The notes below the pieces were generated by a model. That model made no database searches and had not been told where the DNA came from. It saw only the letters and a list, made by a program, of their open reading frames with translations. 64,000 bases of DNA. Source: Clostridia bacterium (lineage in GTDB: Bacteria; Bacillota; Clostridia; Oscillospirales; CAG-272). A program made the translations under genes and the position numbers. Below are positions 43,173-52,632 of the stretch, piece by piece. Each line of letters opens with the position of its first letter. Positions within the stretch are counted from its first letter, which is position 1. The stretch spans positions 1 through 64,000 of the forward strand of contig JAGBSP010000010.1 of assembly GCA_017631855.1 (NCBI GenBank), in the 5' to 3' direction.

Positions 43173-44405
43173 ATGGCAAACAAGAAGAATACCGCCAAGA
43201 ATAAAGGCAAGGTTTCCAATGGTATGGGAAGCATCCGCAAGAGAAGCAACGGCAGTTATGAGGTACGCTATACCGAGGGGTTTGACCTTTCGGGCAAGCA
43301 AATTCAGCGTAGCAAGAGCTTCAAGACCGAGCGTGAAGCTAACGAGTTTAGAATCAAAACGCTTAATCAAATCAACGAGGGTACATACGTGTCTCCTAAC
43401 CAAATGCCTCTTGAAGAATGGATAAAAATCTATCTCAAACGGTACACCGCAAACCTTAAGGATTTGACAAAGAAATCCTATGAGGATCGGTTGCAATTAC
43501 ACGTTGTACCTGCTATTGGGAATGTAAAGCTCTGCAAACTGACCTCGTTTGTTGTGCAGGACTTTGTAGATAGTCTTGGTCGCAAAACAGACAAACGTAA
43601 TGCTCTTTCCCCCAAGACAATCAAATGCATCCACGGTGTCTTGCACAAGGTACTTAACAAAGCGGTCAGCTTGGGATATTTATCAAAAAATCCTGCTGAC
43701 GATTGCACGCTACCCAAAGTAAGTCAACCCGATATTACACCTCTTTCCGATAGTCAGACTGTGGAGTTTCTAAAGGCTATCAAAAACGATACATATAATC
43801 AAGTTTATATGCTCGCCTTGTTTATGGGGCTTCGTCAAGGGGAAATCTTGGGGTTAGCTTGGGATTGTATCAACTGGGAGAACAACGTTATTACCATAAA
43901 GCGTCAGTTAATTAGAAAGCGTGAATGTAAGATTGCGGAAAACACCGATGATGATGACAAAAAGTATAAAATTACTTCCGTCAAAGATGAAGATGCTCGA
44001 TACATTTGTGTTGACGATGAAATTATGGATATTTTCCGCACTCGGCTTGAAGAACAGAATGAGCAACGTAAGCGAGCAGGTGACCTTTGGTATGAGCCGT
44101 TCCCAAATCTTGTTTTTGAAAATGCATTCGGTAAGAACTTTACTCATAGTACCGTCCGCAAACATTTCAAAAAGAGCGTCGCAGAGATTGGATTGCCCCA
44201 AGAACGTTTCCACAATATGCGACACAATTACACTGCAAGAGCACTTGAGAGTGGAGATCCTGTGAAGGTAGTACAAGATAATCTCGGTCACTCCACAGCG
44301 GATTTCACATTAAAAGTTTACGCTCACGGGACAAAGGAAGCACAAATAAAAAGTGCCAAGAATATGAACGACCGCATCAAAATGCTTAAAGAGCTTATGG
44401 CTTAA
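43173..44405 (+). CDS. int: Tyrosine integrase, Tn916/ICE type
   Basis: A 410-residue tyrosine recombinase. The N-terminal arm-binding domain (GSIRKRSNGSYEVRYTEG .. SKSFKTEREANEF) is followed by a core-binding domain (EEWIKIYLKRYTANLKDLTK) and the catalytic domain with FMGLRQGEILGL (Arg), HNMRHNY (HxxR), LGHSTADFTLKVYAHG (His and catalytic Tyr near residue 382). It lies at the right end of the element, 190 bp from the att repeat 44596-44618, so it is the most likely enzyme for tRNA-Ser integration. Confidence 0.95.
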   Translation: MANKKNTAKNKGKVSNGMGSIRKRSNGSYEVRYTEGFDLSGKQIQRSKSFKTEREANEFRIKTLNQINEGTYVSPNQMPLEEWIKIYLKRYTANLKDLTKKSYEDRLQLHVVPAIGNVKLCKLTSFVVQDFVDSLGRKTDKRNALSPKTIKCIHGVLHKVLNKAVSLGYLSKNPADDCTLPKVSQPDITPLSDSQTVEFLKAIKNDTYNQVYMLALFMGLRQGEILGLAWDCINWENNVITIKRQLIRKRECKIAENTDDDDKKYKITSVKDEDARYICVDDEIMDIFRTRLEEQNEQRKRAGDLWYEPFPNLVFENAFGKNFTHSTVRKHFKKSVAEIGLPQERFHNMRHNYTARALESGDPVKVVQDNLGHSTADFTLKVYAHGTKEAQIKSAKNMNDRIKMLKELMA

Positions 44406-44408
44406 GAT

Positions 44409-44455
44409 AAGACCGTACACATCAAAACAGATGTTGTGCGGTCTTTCTTTTTATA
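44409..44455 (+). terminator. Rho-independent terminator after int
   Basis: Stem AAGACCGTACACATC / GATGTTGTGCGGTCTT (one mismatch) with a T-rich tail. Confidence 0.85.
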
Positions 44456-44471
44456 TGGGATTTGCTCATAC

Positions 44472-44576
44472 AAAATCCCTTACGATTTTTCAAATCAATA
44501 AGAAAAATAAGACAAATAAGACGAAAAAGGCATAAAAACTCCCATTTTTACCGACTATGCAGACAAATAAGACGAA
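44472..44576 (+). repeat. Candidate integrase arm sites at the right end of element 1
   Basis: GACAAATAAGACGAA occurs exactly at 44511-44525 and 44562-44576. AAAATCCCTTAC at 44472-44483 repeats a sequence at the left end (33556-33567). Short direct repeats next to the att core are typical of Int arm-binding sites. Confidence 0.68.
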
Positions 44577-44595
44577 TAGTACAGCGGCACACAAA

Positions 44596-44618
44596 TTCAA
44601 ATCTCTCCTTCTCCGCCA
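44596..44618 (+). other. attR core of element 1 / second copy of the tRNA-Ser 3' end
   Basis: Exact 23-bp copy of the tRNA-Ser 3' end (33487-33509), including CCA, with no tRNA body upstream. It is followed, like the true tRNA, by a terminator hairpin. Confidence 0.88.
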
Positions 44619-44620
44619 TT

Positions 44621-44656
44621 CAAGTCCACAACAGAAATGTTGTGGACTTGTTTTTT
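44621..44656 (+). terminator. Rho-independent terminator after attR
   Basis: Stem AAGTCCACAAC / GTTGTGGACTT with a six-T tail, two bases after the CCA of attR. Confidence 0.88.
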
Positions 44657-44676
44657 GAATATGTATACATTATGAT
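44648..44676 (+). promoter_or_regulatory. Possible promoter of the KAP ATPase gene
   Basis: TTGTTT (44648-44653), 17-bp spacer, TATGAT (44671-44676). The -35 lies in the tail of the preceding terminator. Confidence 0.55.
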
Positions 44677-44712
44677 ACCGAGAATTTTAATTTTTTACGA
44701 AAGGACATTGTT

Positions 44713-46554
44713 ATGACAAATACAGAATTGAACGAATATATAAAACACTATCTTGTTGAAGATAAGACAAAAAGCGCAATTATGCTTAATGCTCCTTGGG
44801 GAAGCGGAAAAAGTCACTACATATTAAACGATCTGAAGGATTACCTCTCAAAAAAAGAAAACGGCTCATATAAATGCGTGATAGTTTCTCTATATGGTAT
44901 ATCTTCTTCTCAAGAAATAAGCAAAAACATCTATCTTGAGCTAAAAACCAATGTTAAACCGTTGAAGACCGCAAACAAACTTTCAAAAAAGATATTTAAA
45001 AAAAGGCACAAAGAAATTGAAGCTTATGGTAAAATTATAGGAGCGACATTATTTAAGGGGTTATTTAATCAAGGCGGGATGGATTTAAATGCGTCTGAAA
45101 GTACACTTCAGCAGCTTTATAATTCTGTAGATTTAAGTGGCAAGTTTATTATTCTTGAAGATATTGAGAGAAGCAAGCTAAACATCTTGGATTTGTTGGG
45201 ATATGTTAATAGTCTTGTTGAACAAGACGGAGTAAAGGTAATGCTTGTAGCCAATGAAGATGAAATAATCAAACGAATTCCAGATGACTTTAAAAATCTT
45301 GAAGAAGAGAAAAAAGCACAGATATACCGTAATGTAGGGTTAGATAATAGACCCTTTACTGACGATACAAAAATCTATTTAAAAACGAAAGAAAAAACAA
45401 TTAGTGATACGGTCATTTTTGAAGGAGATTATAAACAAGCAATTCGTAATATTATTAGTTCATATAACAACGACACGCTAAATAGATTTTTGTCCGATGA
45501 ATTTGTTAATGAACTTGCAAATATTATAACCGGAAAGAATCTACGCTCTTTTATATTTGCCTGCCAAAAGACTGTTGATATATATAACAAAATGCCTTCT
45601 GCGATGGAGGAAGATTTTGTCAAGGCGTTATTTTTTGGTGTTGTGTATTTTTCCATAAAGGAGAAATCTGGCAAAACAGATATTAAGTGGGATGGAGATT
45701 CAAATTTGTCATTGAGCTTGGGAGGCGGCAAATACCCGCTCTTTAGTTCTTGCTATGAATATTTACACGATCAAAAAATCAACGCAGACAAAATAATAAA
45801 AAATTCTATTGCTTATAAAGAATTAAAACTTTATGACAAGGACTTTTCACGCACCAATGACAAGGATCTAATTATCATACAGAATTTCTATTGCTATTAT
45901 TCAAAGGATATTCTTCAGTCCTTAAAAAGAATTGAAGAAAGACTACTTGATCCCAACGATATATCGTTTTATGCATACGATAGTATGATCAAGGCATTTA
46001 TTTCATTATCTAAAGTTATTGATTATGATTTTGAAACATGCAAAAAAAGAATGATAAACAATCTAAAGGGCTTATCCACCAAATTAAACGGATTTTATCT
46101 TTTCCCTGGATTTATTGATCGAGACAATGAAAACGACAAAGCTCAATATGAAAAATTCAGAACAAATGCGATGAAATCTCTAAGCGAAACAGATACTGTA
46201 TTTTTGAATTTTGACTATACTCCTGAATCAGCTCAAGATTTTTATAATCAAACAATAAAAAGTGAACCGGGCTTTGATAGTGATAATCCTTTTGCGTTGC
46301 GATTGGATATGGACAGGCTTTCAAAAATGTTGGTGGATTGTTCGCCGGAACAGATCGAGTATATAAGAGGAGCATTTTTAAGTGTTTATCGCGTATCTAA
46401 CATACGGGATTTTCTAACTTGTGATAAATCATCAATAGACAATTTACTAGATAAAGTAAACGTAATATATGAGTCTGAAGATATTGATCCTATTCAGAAA
46501 TTGCAAATCAAATGGTTTATATCAAATCTGGAAAATATATCAAATAAGTTGTAA
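44713..46554 (+). CDS. KAP-type P-loop NTPase, candidate anti-phage protein
   Basis: A 613-residue protein. Walker A in LNAPWGSGKSHYIL (near residue 30) and Walker B in KFIILEDIERSKLN (near residue 145) fit the KAP family of P-loop NTPases, whose Walker A typically reads WGxGKS. LVANEDEIIKRIP follows as in KAP/STAND-like ATPases. The C-terminal 350 residues are helical with no recognised domain and no membrane helices. It stands alone between an att site and a terminator, in AT-rich DNA, a typical position for single-gene defence cargo. KAP ATPases occur in several phage-defence systems; that role here is inferred. Confidence 0.75.
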   Translation: MTNTELNEYIKHYLVEDKTKSAIMLNAPWGSGKSHYILNDLKDYLSKKENGSYKCVIVSLYGISSSQEISKNIYLELKTNVKPLKTANKLSKKIFKKRHKEIEAYGKIIGATLFKGLFNQGGMDLNASESTLQQLYNSVDLSGKFIILEDIERSKLNILDLLGYVNSLVEQDGVKVMLVANEDEIIKRIPDDFKNLEEEKKAQIYRNVGLDNRPFTDDTKIYLKTKEKTISDTVIFEGDYKQAIRNIISSYNNDTLNRFLSDEFVNELANIITGKNLRSFIFACQKTVDIYNKMPSAMEEDFVKALFFGVVYFSIKEKSGKTDIKWDGDSNLSLSLGGGKYPLFSSCYEYLHDQKINADKIIKNSIAYKELKLYDKDFSRTNDKDLIIIQNFYCYYSKDILQSLKRIEERLLDPNDISFYAYDSMIKAFISLSKVIDYDFETCKKRMINNLKGLSTKLNGFYLFPGFIDRDNENDKAQYEKFRTNAMKSLSETDTVFLNFDYTPESAQDFYNQTIKSEPGFDSDNPFALRLDMDRLSKMLVDCSPEQIEYIRGAFLSVYRVSNIRDFLTCDKSSIDNLLDKVNVIYESEDIDPIQKLQIKWFISNLENISNKL

Positions 46555-46571
46555 TTTCTATAAAGTGTAAC

Positions 46572-46600
46572 AAGGGAAAGGCACGCGCCTTTCCCTTTAT
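46572..46600. terminator. Bidirectional terminator between the KAP gene and the serine recombinase
   Basis: Stem AAGGGAAAGGC / GCCTTTCCCTT with a short loop. It serves the convergent genes on both sides. Confidence 0.85.
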
Positions 46601-46602
46601 CA

Positions 46603-48120
46603 TTATGGTTTAATAGTTTCCTTCACCGTATAATCGCTCATGAGGTTCATATACACCTCGATTTTATCTGGATAAATGATAATCTTGTTAATATACTGAT
46701 CGATTACCAAACGACGGTTCGCTAATGTACCATTCTTCAATTGTTGTTCGGCAATATGGAACAACTTACTAATTTGTTCTTCGGAAAAATTTTCCTGCTT
46801 CAATGCCGCCTCGGCTTCGGTCAGCTCAAACAACAGCTTTTCTTTCGACTGTTCTAATTCGTTAAGCTTATCCTTAAAGGCGGCTGAGCCTGTTTCAATC
46901 ATTAGATTTACGGTGTTGGTGATCTTTCTTTCCACATCACGAAGCTCTGTCTGTAATGCGAGCATTCGCTCTCTGGCACCTCCTGTTTTTTCGGCTATGT
47001 ATTCGTTATATTGCTCTACAAGCATAGGAATCACGTCGGGATTGAATAATACCCCCGACAGCCGTTCCAATACCAACCGCTCCAGCTTATCCCGATTGAT
47101 CTCGGGATTGCTACACTTTGTATCACGCTGATTGCGGCGTGTACATTTATAAGAGATATACAGTGGATGATCGGGGCGTGGCTTGCGGGAATTGCCCGCA
47201 TAGGGGCTTCCACATTCGCCACAGTAGATCTTACCGCTCAACAAATACTCCTGTTTAGCGGAGAATTTGGCAGCTTTGTGCTGACGTTCCTTCATCTTGG
47301 CTTGGACTCGATGAAAATCGTTCTCACTGATAATAGCGGGAATCCCACCGGGGATTCGAATGACCGCATCGGGGTCGTATTCTCCGTGTCGAACATACTT
47401 GCCCTTGGGATTCTTTGTTGAATCCTTCACGTAAATATATACGCCTGTGTACCGTTCGTTTCGCAGAATGGCATACAAGGAGTTCTTCGCAAACGGAATC
47501 CCTCTCCGTGTGCGGTATCCTTTATTGTTTAGGGTGTCAATGATCTCGGTGTAAGAATATCCTTCGAGATACATACGAAAAATCAGCCTTACAGCCTCAG
47601 CTTCATATTCATTGATGATGTACTTCTGAGTATTTCGGTCCACAGAATATCCAAGTGCGGGAGGACCGCCTGTAACCTTGCACTCCAAGGCATTTTCCTG
47701 TAATCCTTTACGGACTTCCCGTGAGAGGTTGAGTGAATAATACTCGTTCATACCCTCGATTACAGATTCCAGAATTACACTTTCGGGGCTGTCTTGCAGA
47801 TTTTCAAGCACCGAGATCAGCTTAACATTATTCTTTTTCAGAATATTTTTATACAACGCAGAATCATAACGGTTTCGTGCAAATCGGTCGAGCTTGTGGA
47901 CAATCACTGCGTCTACATCTCCCTTGGTTGCTGTCGAAATCATCTTTTGAAATTCAGGACGCTTGTCCGACGTTCCGCTGATTCCACGGTCGGCAAATAC
48001 GGTGAGCAAAACGAAGCCGTTAGCATCACAGTATTGCTGGATGGCACGAGTCTGTGCCTCAATGGATTCTTCTCTTTGAAGATCACTCGAAAATCGAGCA
48101 TATGCGACCGCTCGCTTCAT
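46603..48120 (-). CDS. Large serine recombinase
   Basis: A 505-residue site-specific recombinase. The resolvase domain carries the catalytic Ser in YARFSSDLQREESIEAQ, and has DRGISGTSDKRPEFQKM and HKLDRFARNRYD. It is followed by the Recombinase domain (GGPPALGYSVD .. SLYAILRNERYTGVYIY), a zinc ribbon (CGECGSPY .. CTRRNQRDTKCSN) and a long coiled coil. Such enzymes integrate ICEs, phages and transposon-like elements without a tRNA target. I start at ATG 48120, seven bases after GGAGG; a GTG at 48129 is too close to it. It is probably the integrase of element 2 or of a nested insertion. Confidence 0.93.
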   Translation of the reverse strand: MKRAVAYARFSSDLQREESIEAQTRAIQQYCDANGFVLLTVFADRGISGTSDKRPEFQKMISTATKGDVDAVIVHKLDRFARNRYDSALYKNILKKNNVKLISVLENLQDSPESVILESVIEGMNEYYSLNLSREVRKGLQENALECKVTGGPPALGYSVDRNTQKYIINEYEAEAVRLIFRMYLEGYSYTEIIDTLNNKGYRTRRGIPFAKNSLYAILRNERYTGVYIYVKDSTKNPKGKYVRHGEYDPDAVIRIPGGIPAIISENDFHRVQAKMKERQHKAAKFSAKQEYLLSGKIYCGECGSPYAGNSRKPRPDHPLYISYKCTRRNQRDTKCSNPEINRDKLERLVLERLSGVLFNPDVIPMLVEQYNEYIAEKTGGARERMLALQTELRDVERKITNTVNLMIETGSAAFKDKLNELEQSKEKLLFELTEAEAALKQENFSEEQISKLFHIAEQQLKNGTLANRRLVIDQYINKIIIYPDKIEVYMNLMSDYTVKETIKP

Positions 48121-48160
48121 CTTGCTCACCTCCTTTTAGTCAAATTTGAGGTCGCACATC

Positions 48161-48301
48161 TTATGCGACGTTTTCGGTAGTAATTACGGTTTCATCGTCT
48201 GTAGATACTGCTTCCATCATTTTGCAAAGTAGCAAAAAATACTCTGCAATTGAAACACTATTTGTGACAATAATTTCTATTTTATCGCGAGTTGTTTTCA
48301 T
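48161..48301 (-). CDS. Small 46-aa protein upstream of the serine recombinase
   Basis: Frame MKTTRDKIEIIVTNSVSIAEY then FLLLCKMMEAVSTDDET, 46 residues, with AAGGAAA about 10 bp before the ATG and in the same direction as the recombinase, 40 bp upstream of it. It looks like the short conserved ORFs found next to large serine recombinases. Unrecognised function. Confidence 0.5.
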   Translation of the reverse strand: MKTTRDKIEIIVTNSVSIAEYFLLLCKMMEAVSTDDETVITTENVA

Positions 48302-48333
48302 AAGTTGAACATTTCCTTCTTATCTGGATTTAC

Positions 48334-48435
48334 TGTGTACAGTGTGTAGAGTGTGTAGGGGGTATAACGTCACTCGATGCTAAAAAAACATTGTTTTATA
48401 ACCATATCCCTTACACAGTATACACAACTCTACAC
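48334..48435. repeat. Inverted pair of iteron triplets, candidate replication origin
   Basis: Three tandem 9-mers TGTGTACAG, TGTGTAGAG, TGTGTAGGG occupy 48334-48360. About 47 bp away, 48408-48435 has three copies in the opposite orientation (TTACACA, TATACACA, TCTACACG). The middle is AT-rich. It lies between the primase/helicase gene and the serine recombinase. Origins of P4-like and plasmid replicons look like this; a recombinase site is the alternative. Confidence 0.7.
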
Positions 48436-48445
48436 GCAAGGGGGG

Positions 48446-50262
48446 TTAAATATCTTGATTATCAATCGACGGTCTTATCTTGATTTTGTCATATACAATA
48501 CCTCTGTTACTCCTATGATGACTTATTGTTTGTTTGATAATTGTTCCAAACATAGTGCTAGATTGTTCGGGTAGATCAAACTCTGTGCAAAAATCAACAT
48601 AAGCGTTATACAAAGATGCTCCTTCGATGGCATCGTTTTTATTACCTGTCATATAAATACATTCTTCGATAAATGCTCGAATTGAATTTTGATTTTTCTG
48701 ATATTGGAAAGTAGCCTTTCTAATAGATTTAGGCATGGGCGGAAGTCCATTTTTATAGTAAAACATCGCGCCCTCTACGAGCCAGGTAAGAATTCCATTT
48801 GCTTCGGTTTTCAAGGTGTCCTCCAAGGTTTTGTCTTTGTTTTCTTCACCGAATTTAACTTCAAATGGGATAACACGAAGCCTTCTCCATATTCCATCAT
48901 CTGAACCCTGAATTTCAGGAAGATAATTAGTGTCTAAGCAAATTTTGAATTGTGGGGCATATTCGAATGGTTCTTGGTGTAATTGTCGCACGTTAATTCG
49001 CCCACTACCAACGAGCAATTTCAACTTGCTCTCATTTAATGGCGTGCCTTTTTTAATTCACTGCATATTGCTAAACGAGTACCGATCATTTGTGCCAGTT
49101 CCGGATTGGGAGCACCAGCTGCAACATCATTTCCAGAAATCACAGATGTAGGAAATTTGTATGCATACTCTCCCATTACAGGTAAAATAAGGTTAAAAAA
49201 TGTAGTCTTACCATTTCCTCCAGTTCCTCGCATTATATGAGCCAGTTGTTCACGAACTTCTCCCGTCAAACAATACCCCATAAAAACTTGCATATACTTG
49301 ATTGTTTTTTCTTTGTGATTGAAAATTTCTCCGACAAACTTTTTGAACCTTGGGCAATCTGCATCGGGAGAATATATACAAGGGGATATTTTTGTTATAT
49401 TATATTTGGGGTCATGTTTTAACAATTCTCCCGTTTTCAAATTAATAATTCCATTCATGCAGTTAAACAAATGAGCTACCTCTTTTCCATCAAACATGTC
49501 TGTCATTTGACCTCCGATATTATGAATCGTAAGTCTCCCCTTCAACAGTTCCATCACGGACTTGATACGCACCATATTACTGCACGACGTAGCATACTTT
49601 CTATGATTTTTATAGTTTTTGTTTTCTTTTCTTAAAGAAACATCTCTTCTCGCATTCATACAACGCTCGACCCAGCGAAGAGTAATATTTTCCGTATCTA
49701 CTCGCCAACAAAGTCCATTACAAATCATATAGCGATTGATTGTTGCGTTATATCTCACATAAGGATGCAATATGTCTTCACAAAAATCTGTATTTCCTGA
49801 ATCATCATTGGAATATTGATGAATATTTTTTGTCATTTTCTTTATTCGGGACTTAATAATTTCTTTTTGTCTTTTGGTAACTCCGCTTCTACATATTTTT
49901 GTGCTTTCGTTTTTTTCTGTATTATGTAATTTTAAAACAGCTTCTTGCGGCTCTGAATTTGCAGATGTATTTGTTGCAAAAAAATCTGAAATTGGATCAA
50001 TTCTATCAGATTCCTTTTCGTCCAAACAATCTTTTTTCTTATTCGATCTGTCTTTTATATGAACATAACCGTCGTTTTTCTTAACATGCAGAAAAGGCAC
50101 TAAATCTTCTGCTTTACTTGCAGCCGGTTGTTTTGCGCGAGATTGAATTAAATAATATTCAGACTTGGTCGGGCAATGATTTGCATTTGTATCAAATGCT
50201 TCTTTGGATTTCATGGTTTTGTCGTCCATTAATCCTTGTGTAGTATTTGAGTTAGTTAACAT
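48446..50262 (-). CDS. P4-type primase/helicase, split by a -1 frameshift
   Basis: Together the two frames code a protein of about 600 residues. The N-terminal 200 residues are charged and poorly conserved. The C-terminal half is a superfamily 3 helicase of the P4 alpha/D5 kind: FKKFVGEIFNHKEKTIKYMQ, Walker A IMRGTGGNGKTTFFNLIL, AICSELKK, then in the next frame NESKLKLLVGSGRINVRQL and FKICLDTNYLPEI, GIWRRLRVIPF. The first frame stops at 49036; the second continues to 48446. The join is at A AAA AAG (49048-49054), a classical -1 slip site. Start ATG 50262 follows AAGGAGAAG. It may be programmed frameshifting or a simple one-base deletion. Confidence 0.82.
49048..49054 (-). other. Slippery heptamer A AAA AAG in the helicase gene
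   Basis: In zero frame the codons are TTA AAA AAG followed by GCA CGC CAT TAA. A -1 slip instead yields GGC ACG CCA TTA, which restores the conserved ELKKGT.LNESKLK helicase sequence. A hairpin GAGCAA / TTGCTC lies about 17 nt downstream. Confidence 0.65.
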
Positions 50263-50350
50263 GTTACTTCTCCTTGTTTTTTTATTCCGGAAACCGGTAT
50301 CATCATTGTAAACTATTGCCCGATTAAATTGCTGACGGTTATTGGGGATA

Positions 50351-50388
50351 GAAAAAAGTCCATCTCTTAATTCGAGATGAACTTTTTT
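50351..50388. terminator. Bidirectional terminator between the unknown gene and the helicase gene
   Basis: Stem AGTCCATCTC / GAGATGAACT within A and T tracts on both sides, after the stop at 50402 on the minus strand. Confidence 0.82.
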
Positions 50389-50401
50389 ACAAGTTTGATT
50401 G

Positions 50402-51787
50402 TTAACAAAAAATTTTATGTGGCGGCATATTAAAAAGTGCCATAGCCTTCTGCTCGTCGATATATTCATGACATTGATATGACGACCTTAAGATTGCATC
50501 ATTAATACGGTATATGCTTGAAAAAATAAAATTAACATCATCCTGAGAAAAACCGTCATAATTCAAATTCAACAAACTTCGATATGTGTCAGACGGATAA
50601 ATAAATTTTCTCCCTTTTGTGATTTTATTTCTTTCATCATCAAACAAAGTCACCTTGTCCCATGTTATATATTTAGGAAAAATATCGCTACAGTTAAGGC
50701 AAAACTTCTTAAGTCTCTCACTGTTTTCTATTTGCGAATTTTTAAATTTCGGTAATCCCTGTTTTTTAAGAATATAATATATTATTTCATGAAGCATATT
50801 ACACCAATAGAGTTTTTGGATAATATAAAACATAGTGCCTTTATTTGGTTCTGTAATTATTCTTTTTATATCCCTATCGTTTATTAAATTAATATTGAGT
50901 AGCAACTGCGAGTCGTCAACTAAAAAAATATGTAACAAGGTGGAAATAGAAATACAACTTTTTTTCGTTTTCTCGGGTATATCCCGTTTTTTTAGTTGCT
51001 CCCATACTTTAAAATATGTTTCGAAGCGAAAATTCATTTCCAATTCGTAAAAATACATACTTTTTTCCACAATGCTTATATCGGTTCGATTGAATAAATC
51101 TTTATAATAAGTTTCTAAACAATCTAACCCCTCGTCCCACAGGTTTGGTGTCATATATCTCGAATGATCTTCCAATTTATTATCTATAATCGTTCTTAGG
51201 AGAGCAGAAAGACTGTGGTATTCACCTTCTTGCCCTTTTCCATACAATAATCTTAAGCTCTCGATTTGTGATTGGGGAATATAAATATGCCGATCTGTTT
51301 CGTAAGGCGTGTTCCTATGGAATTTGCCTTCGTCAATAAAGAAAGGGCAACTTGGCATTTGATTTATAAGAGGATTCTTAATCGAAGATGGTAAAGATGC
51401 TTGGATTTTATCCAAACTATTTATCCGCCCGGTTTTAATGTTTTCGGTTATGCGGTGATATATACCGGAAGAATCTATGTTACGGTATCTAAATTCCTTT
51501 TTGAGGTATCTATTTGAAGCTTCGTAAATTGATTCTGCTTCTGACGATTCTTGATATATTCTATACCATACATGAAAGAAGCTACTTATTACTATTTCTT
51601 TTATGTTGTTATCGTTTAATATTCTAAAATCATCTTTAACCTCCCAAGGGCATGTTAACTTAAGAAATAATATACCATATGACATTTTACACAGTTCCTT
51701 TGCCAAGCGAAAAGAATAAGCTACAACATCGTCAATATTGCAATTTTTTAGCATGGAATTTGTACCGTTCTCAAGATTATCACTCAT
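50402..51787 (-). CDS. Unknown 461-aa protein upstream of the primase/helicase
   Basis: I do not recognise this protein. It is soluble-looking, with many aromatic residues and Ile/Asn/Lys bias, and no membrane helix. Local segments such as FFIDEGKFHRNTPYETDRHI, LSALLRTIIDNKLEDHSRY and LRLLYGKGQEGEYHSLS suggest a helical globular fold. It begins at ATG 51787, which follows GGGGG at a proper distance; ATG 51799 is an alternative. It precedes the replication gene in the same direction but is separated from it by a terminator. It could be a regulator, replication factor or defence gene; nothing in the sequence decides. Confidence 0.7.
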   Translation of the reverse strand: MSDNLENGTNSMLKNCNIDDVVAYSFRLAKELCKMSYGILFLKLTCPWEVKDDFRILNDNNIKEIVISSFFHVWYRIYQESSEAESIYEASNRYLKKEFRYRNIDSSGIYHRITENIKTGRINSLDKIQASLPSSIKNPLINQMPSCPFFIDEGKFHRNTPYETDRHIYIPQSQIESLRLLYGKGQEGEYHSLSALLRTIIDNKLEDHSRYMTPNLWDEGLDCLETYYKDLFNRTDISIVEKSMYFYELEMNFRFETYFKVWEQLKKRDIPEKTKKSCISISTLLHIFLVDDSQLLLNINLINDRDIKRIITEPNKGTMFYIIQKLYWCNMLHEIIYYILKKQGLPKFKNSQIENSERLKKFCLNCSDIFPKYITWDKVTLFDDERNKITKGRKFIYPSDTYRSLLNLNYDGFSQDDVNFIFSSIYRINDAILRSSYQCHEYIDEQKAMALFNMPPHKIFC

Positions 51788-51853
51788 TTTTGCCCCCATT
51801 GTTATATCCACACACAATTTGTATATTAATTATATATCAAACAACAACTCATT

Positions 51854-52453
51854 TCAAGGATTTTTCATTAACTTATAAAACACCGTCTTTTTCATCCCCA
51901 AGCGGTTCATAGCTTCTTTGGCAGTGATTGTGCCGCTTTTCCATTCGCCATAGACTTCATCCCAATTGGCGGGCTTTTCGATGCGAGGGCGACCAAGATG
52001 CTTGCCTTGTGTTTTGGCTGCTTCGATGCCTTCTTGCTGTCGCTGACGTATGGTAAGGCGTTCCTGCTCGGCAATCGTGCCGAGGACTTCAATCAGAATA
52101 TTGTTTACCATATCGAACACCCATTCTTGCCCCTTGGGTAGAGCCATCATGGTTGTCGGCAGATCGATTACCTTTAGGTGAATATTGTGTTCCTTGAAAT
52201 ATTGCAGCTCGTTGTGGATATCGGTCTTGTTTCGGCTCAAACGGTCAAGAGATTTAATAATAAGCGTATCACCGCTACGGAGCATTGTATTTTTCAGTGC
52301 CTGATATCCGCTACGTTCCAAGCTCTTGCCGCTCTCTTTGTCTGTGATAATATCCCTCTCGTCTGCACCAAGCTTACGGAAAGCTTCAAGCTGACGGTCA
52401 AGGTGTTGCTCTTTGCTCGAAACACGGGCGTAATAGAAAACTTTATTTTGCAT
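51854..52453 (-). CDS. Small serine recombinase (resolvase/invertase family)
   Basis: A 199-residue resolvase/invertase. Catalytic Ser in YYARVSSKEQHLDRQL, then DKESGKSLERSGYQAL, IKSLDRLSRNKTDI, AEQERLTIRQRQQEGI and a C-terminal helix-turn-helix (GTITAKEAMNRLGMKKTVFY). It has an excellent GGAGG site before ATG 52453. It follows the LRR lipoprotein gene in the same direction beyond a terminator. It might act on the invertible promoter at 53957-54108 or on another site. Confidence 0.92.
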   Translation of the reverse strand: MQNKVFYYARVSSKEQHLDRQLEAFRKLGADERDIITDKESGKSLERSGYQALKNTMLRSGDTLIIKSLDRLSRNKTDIHNELQYFKEHNIHLKVIDLPTTMMALPKGQEWVFDMVNNILIEVLGTIAEQERLTIRQRQQEGIEAAKTQGKHLGRPRIEKPANWDEVYGEWKSGTITAKEAMNRLGMKKTVFYKLMKNP

Positions 52454-52461
52454 ATAACCTC

Positions 52462-52504
52462 CAAAAAAAGAAAGTACCCGTAACGGCTCTGCGACCGTTA
52501 CGGG
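52462..52504 (-). terminator. Rho-independent terminator after the LRR lipoprotein gene
   Basis: Arms CCCGTAACGG (52477-52486) and CCGTTACGGG (52495-52504), with a T-rich tail on the minus strand. Confidence 0.82.
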
Positions 52505-52632
52505 CTGAATTTGTATTGAGTTCAGAAAGGTTGTGCTGTTTTACGGACATATCCGCATTTGACGCAAAACCTTTTCGGACATAAAATAGGGGATAAAACA
52601 GTGCTTTGGGCAGTGTTCTAAAAGGTGTACCT

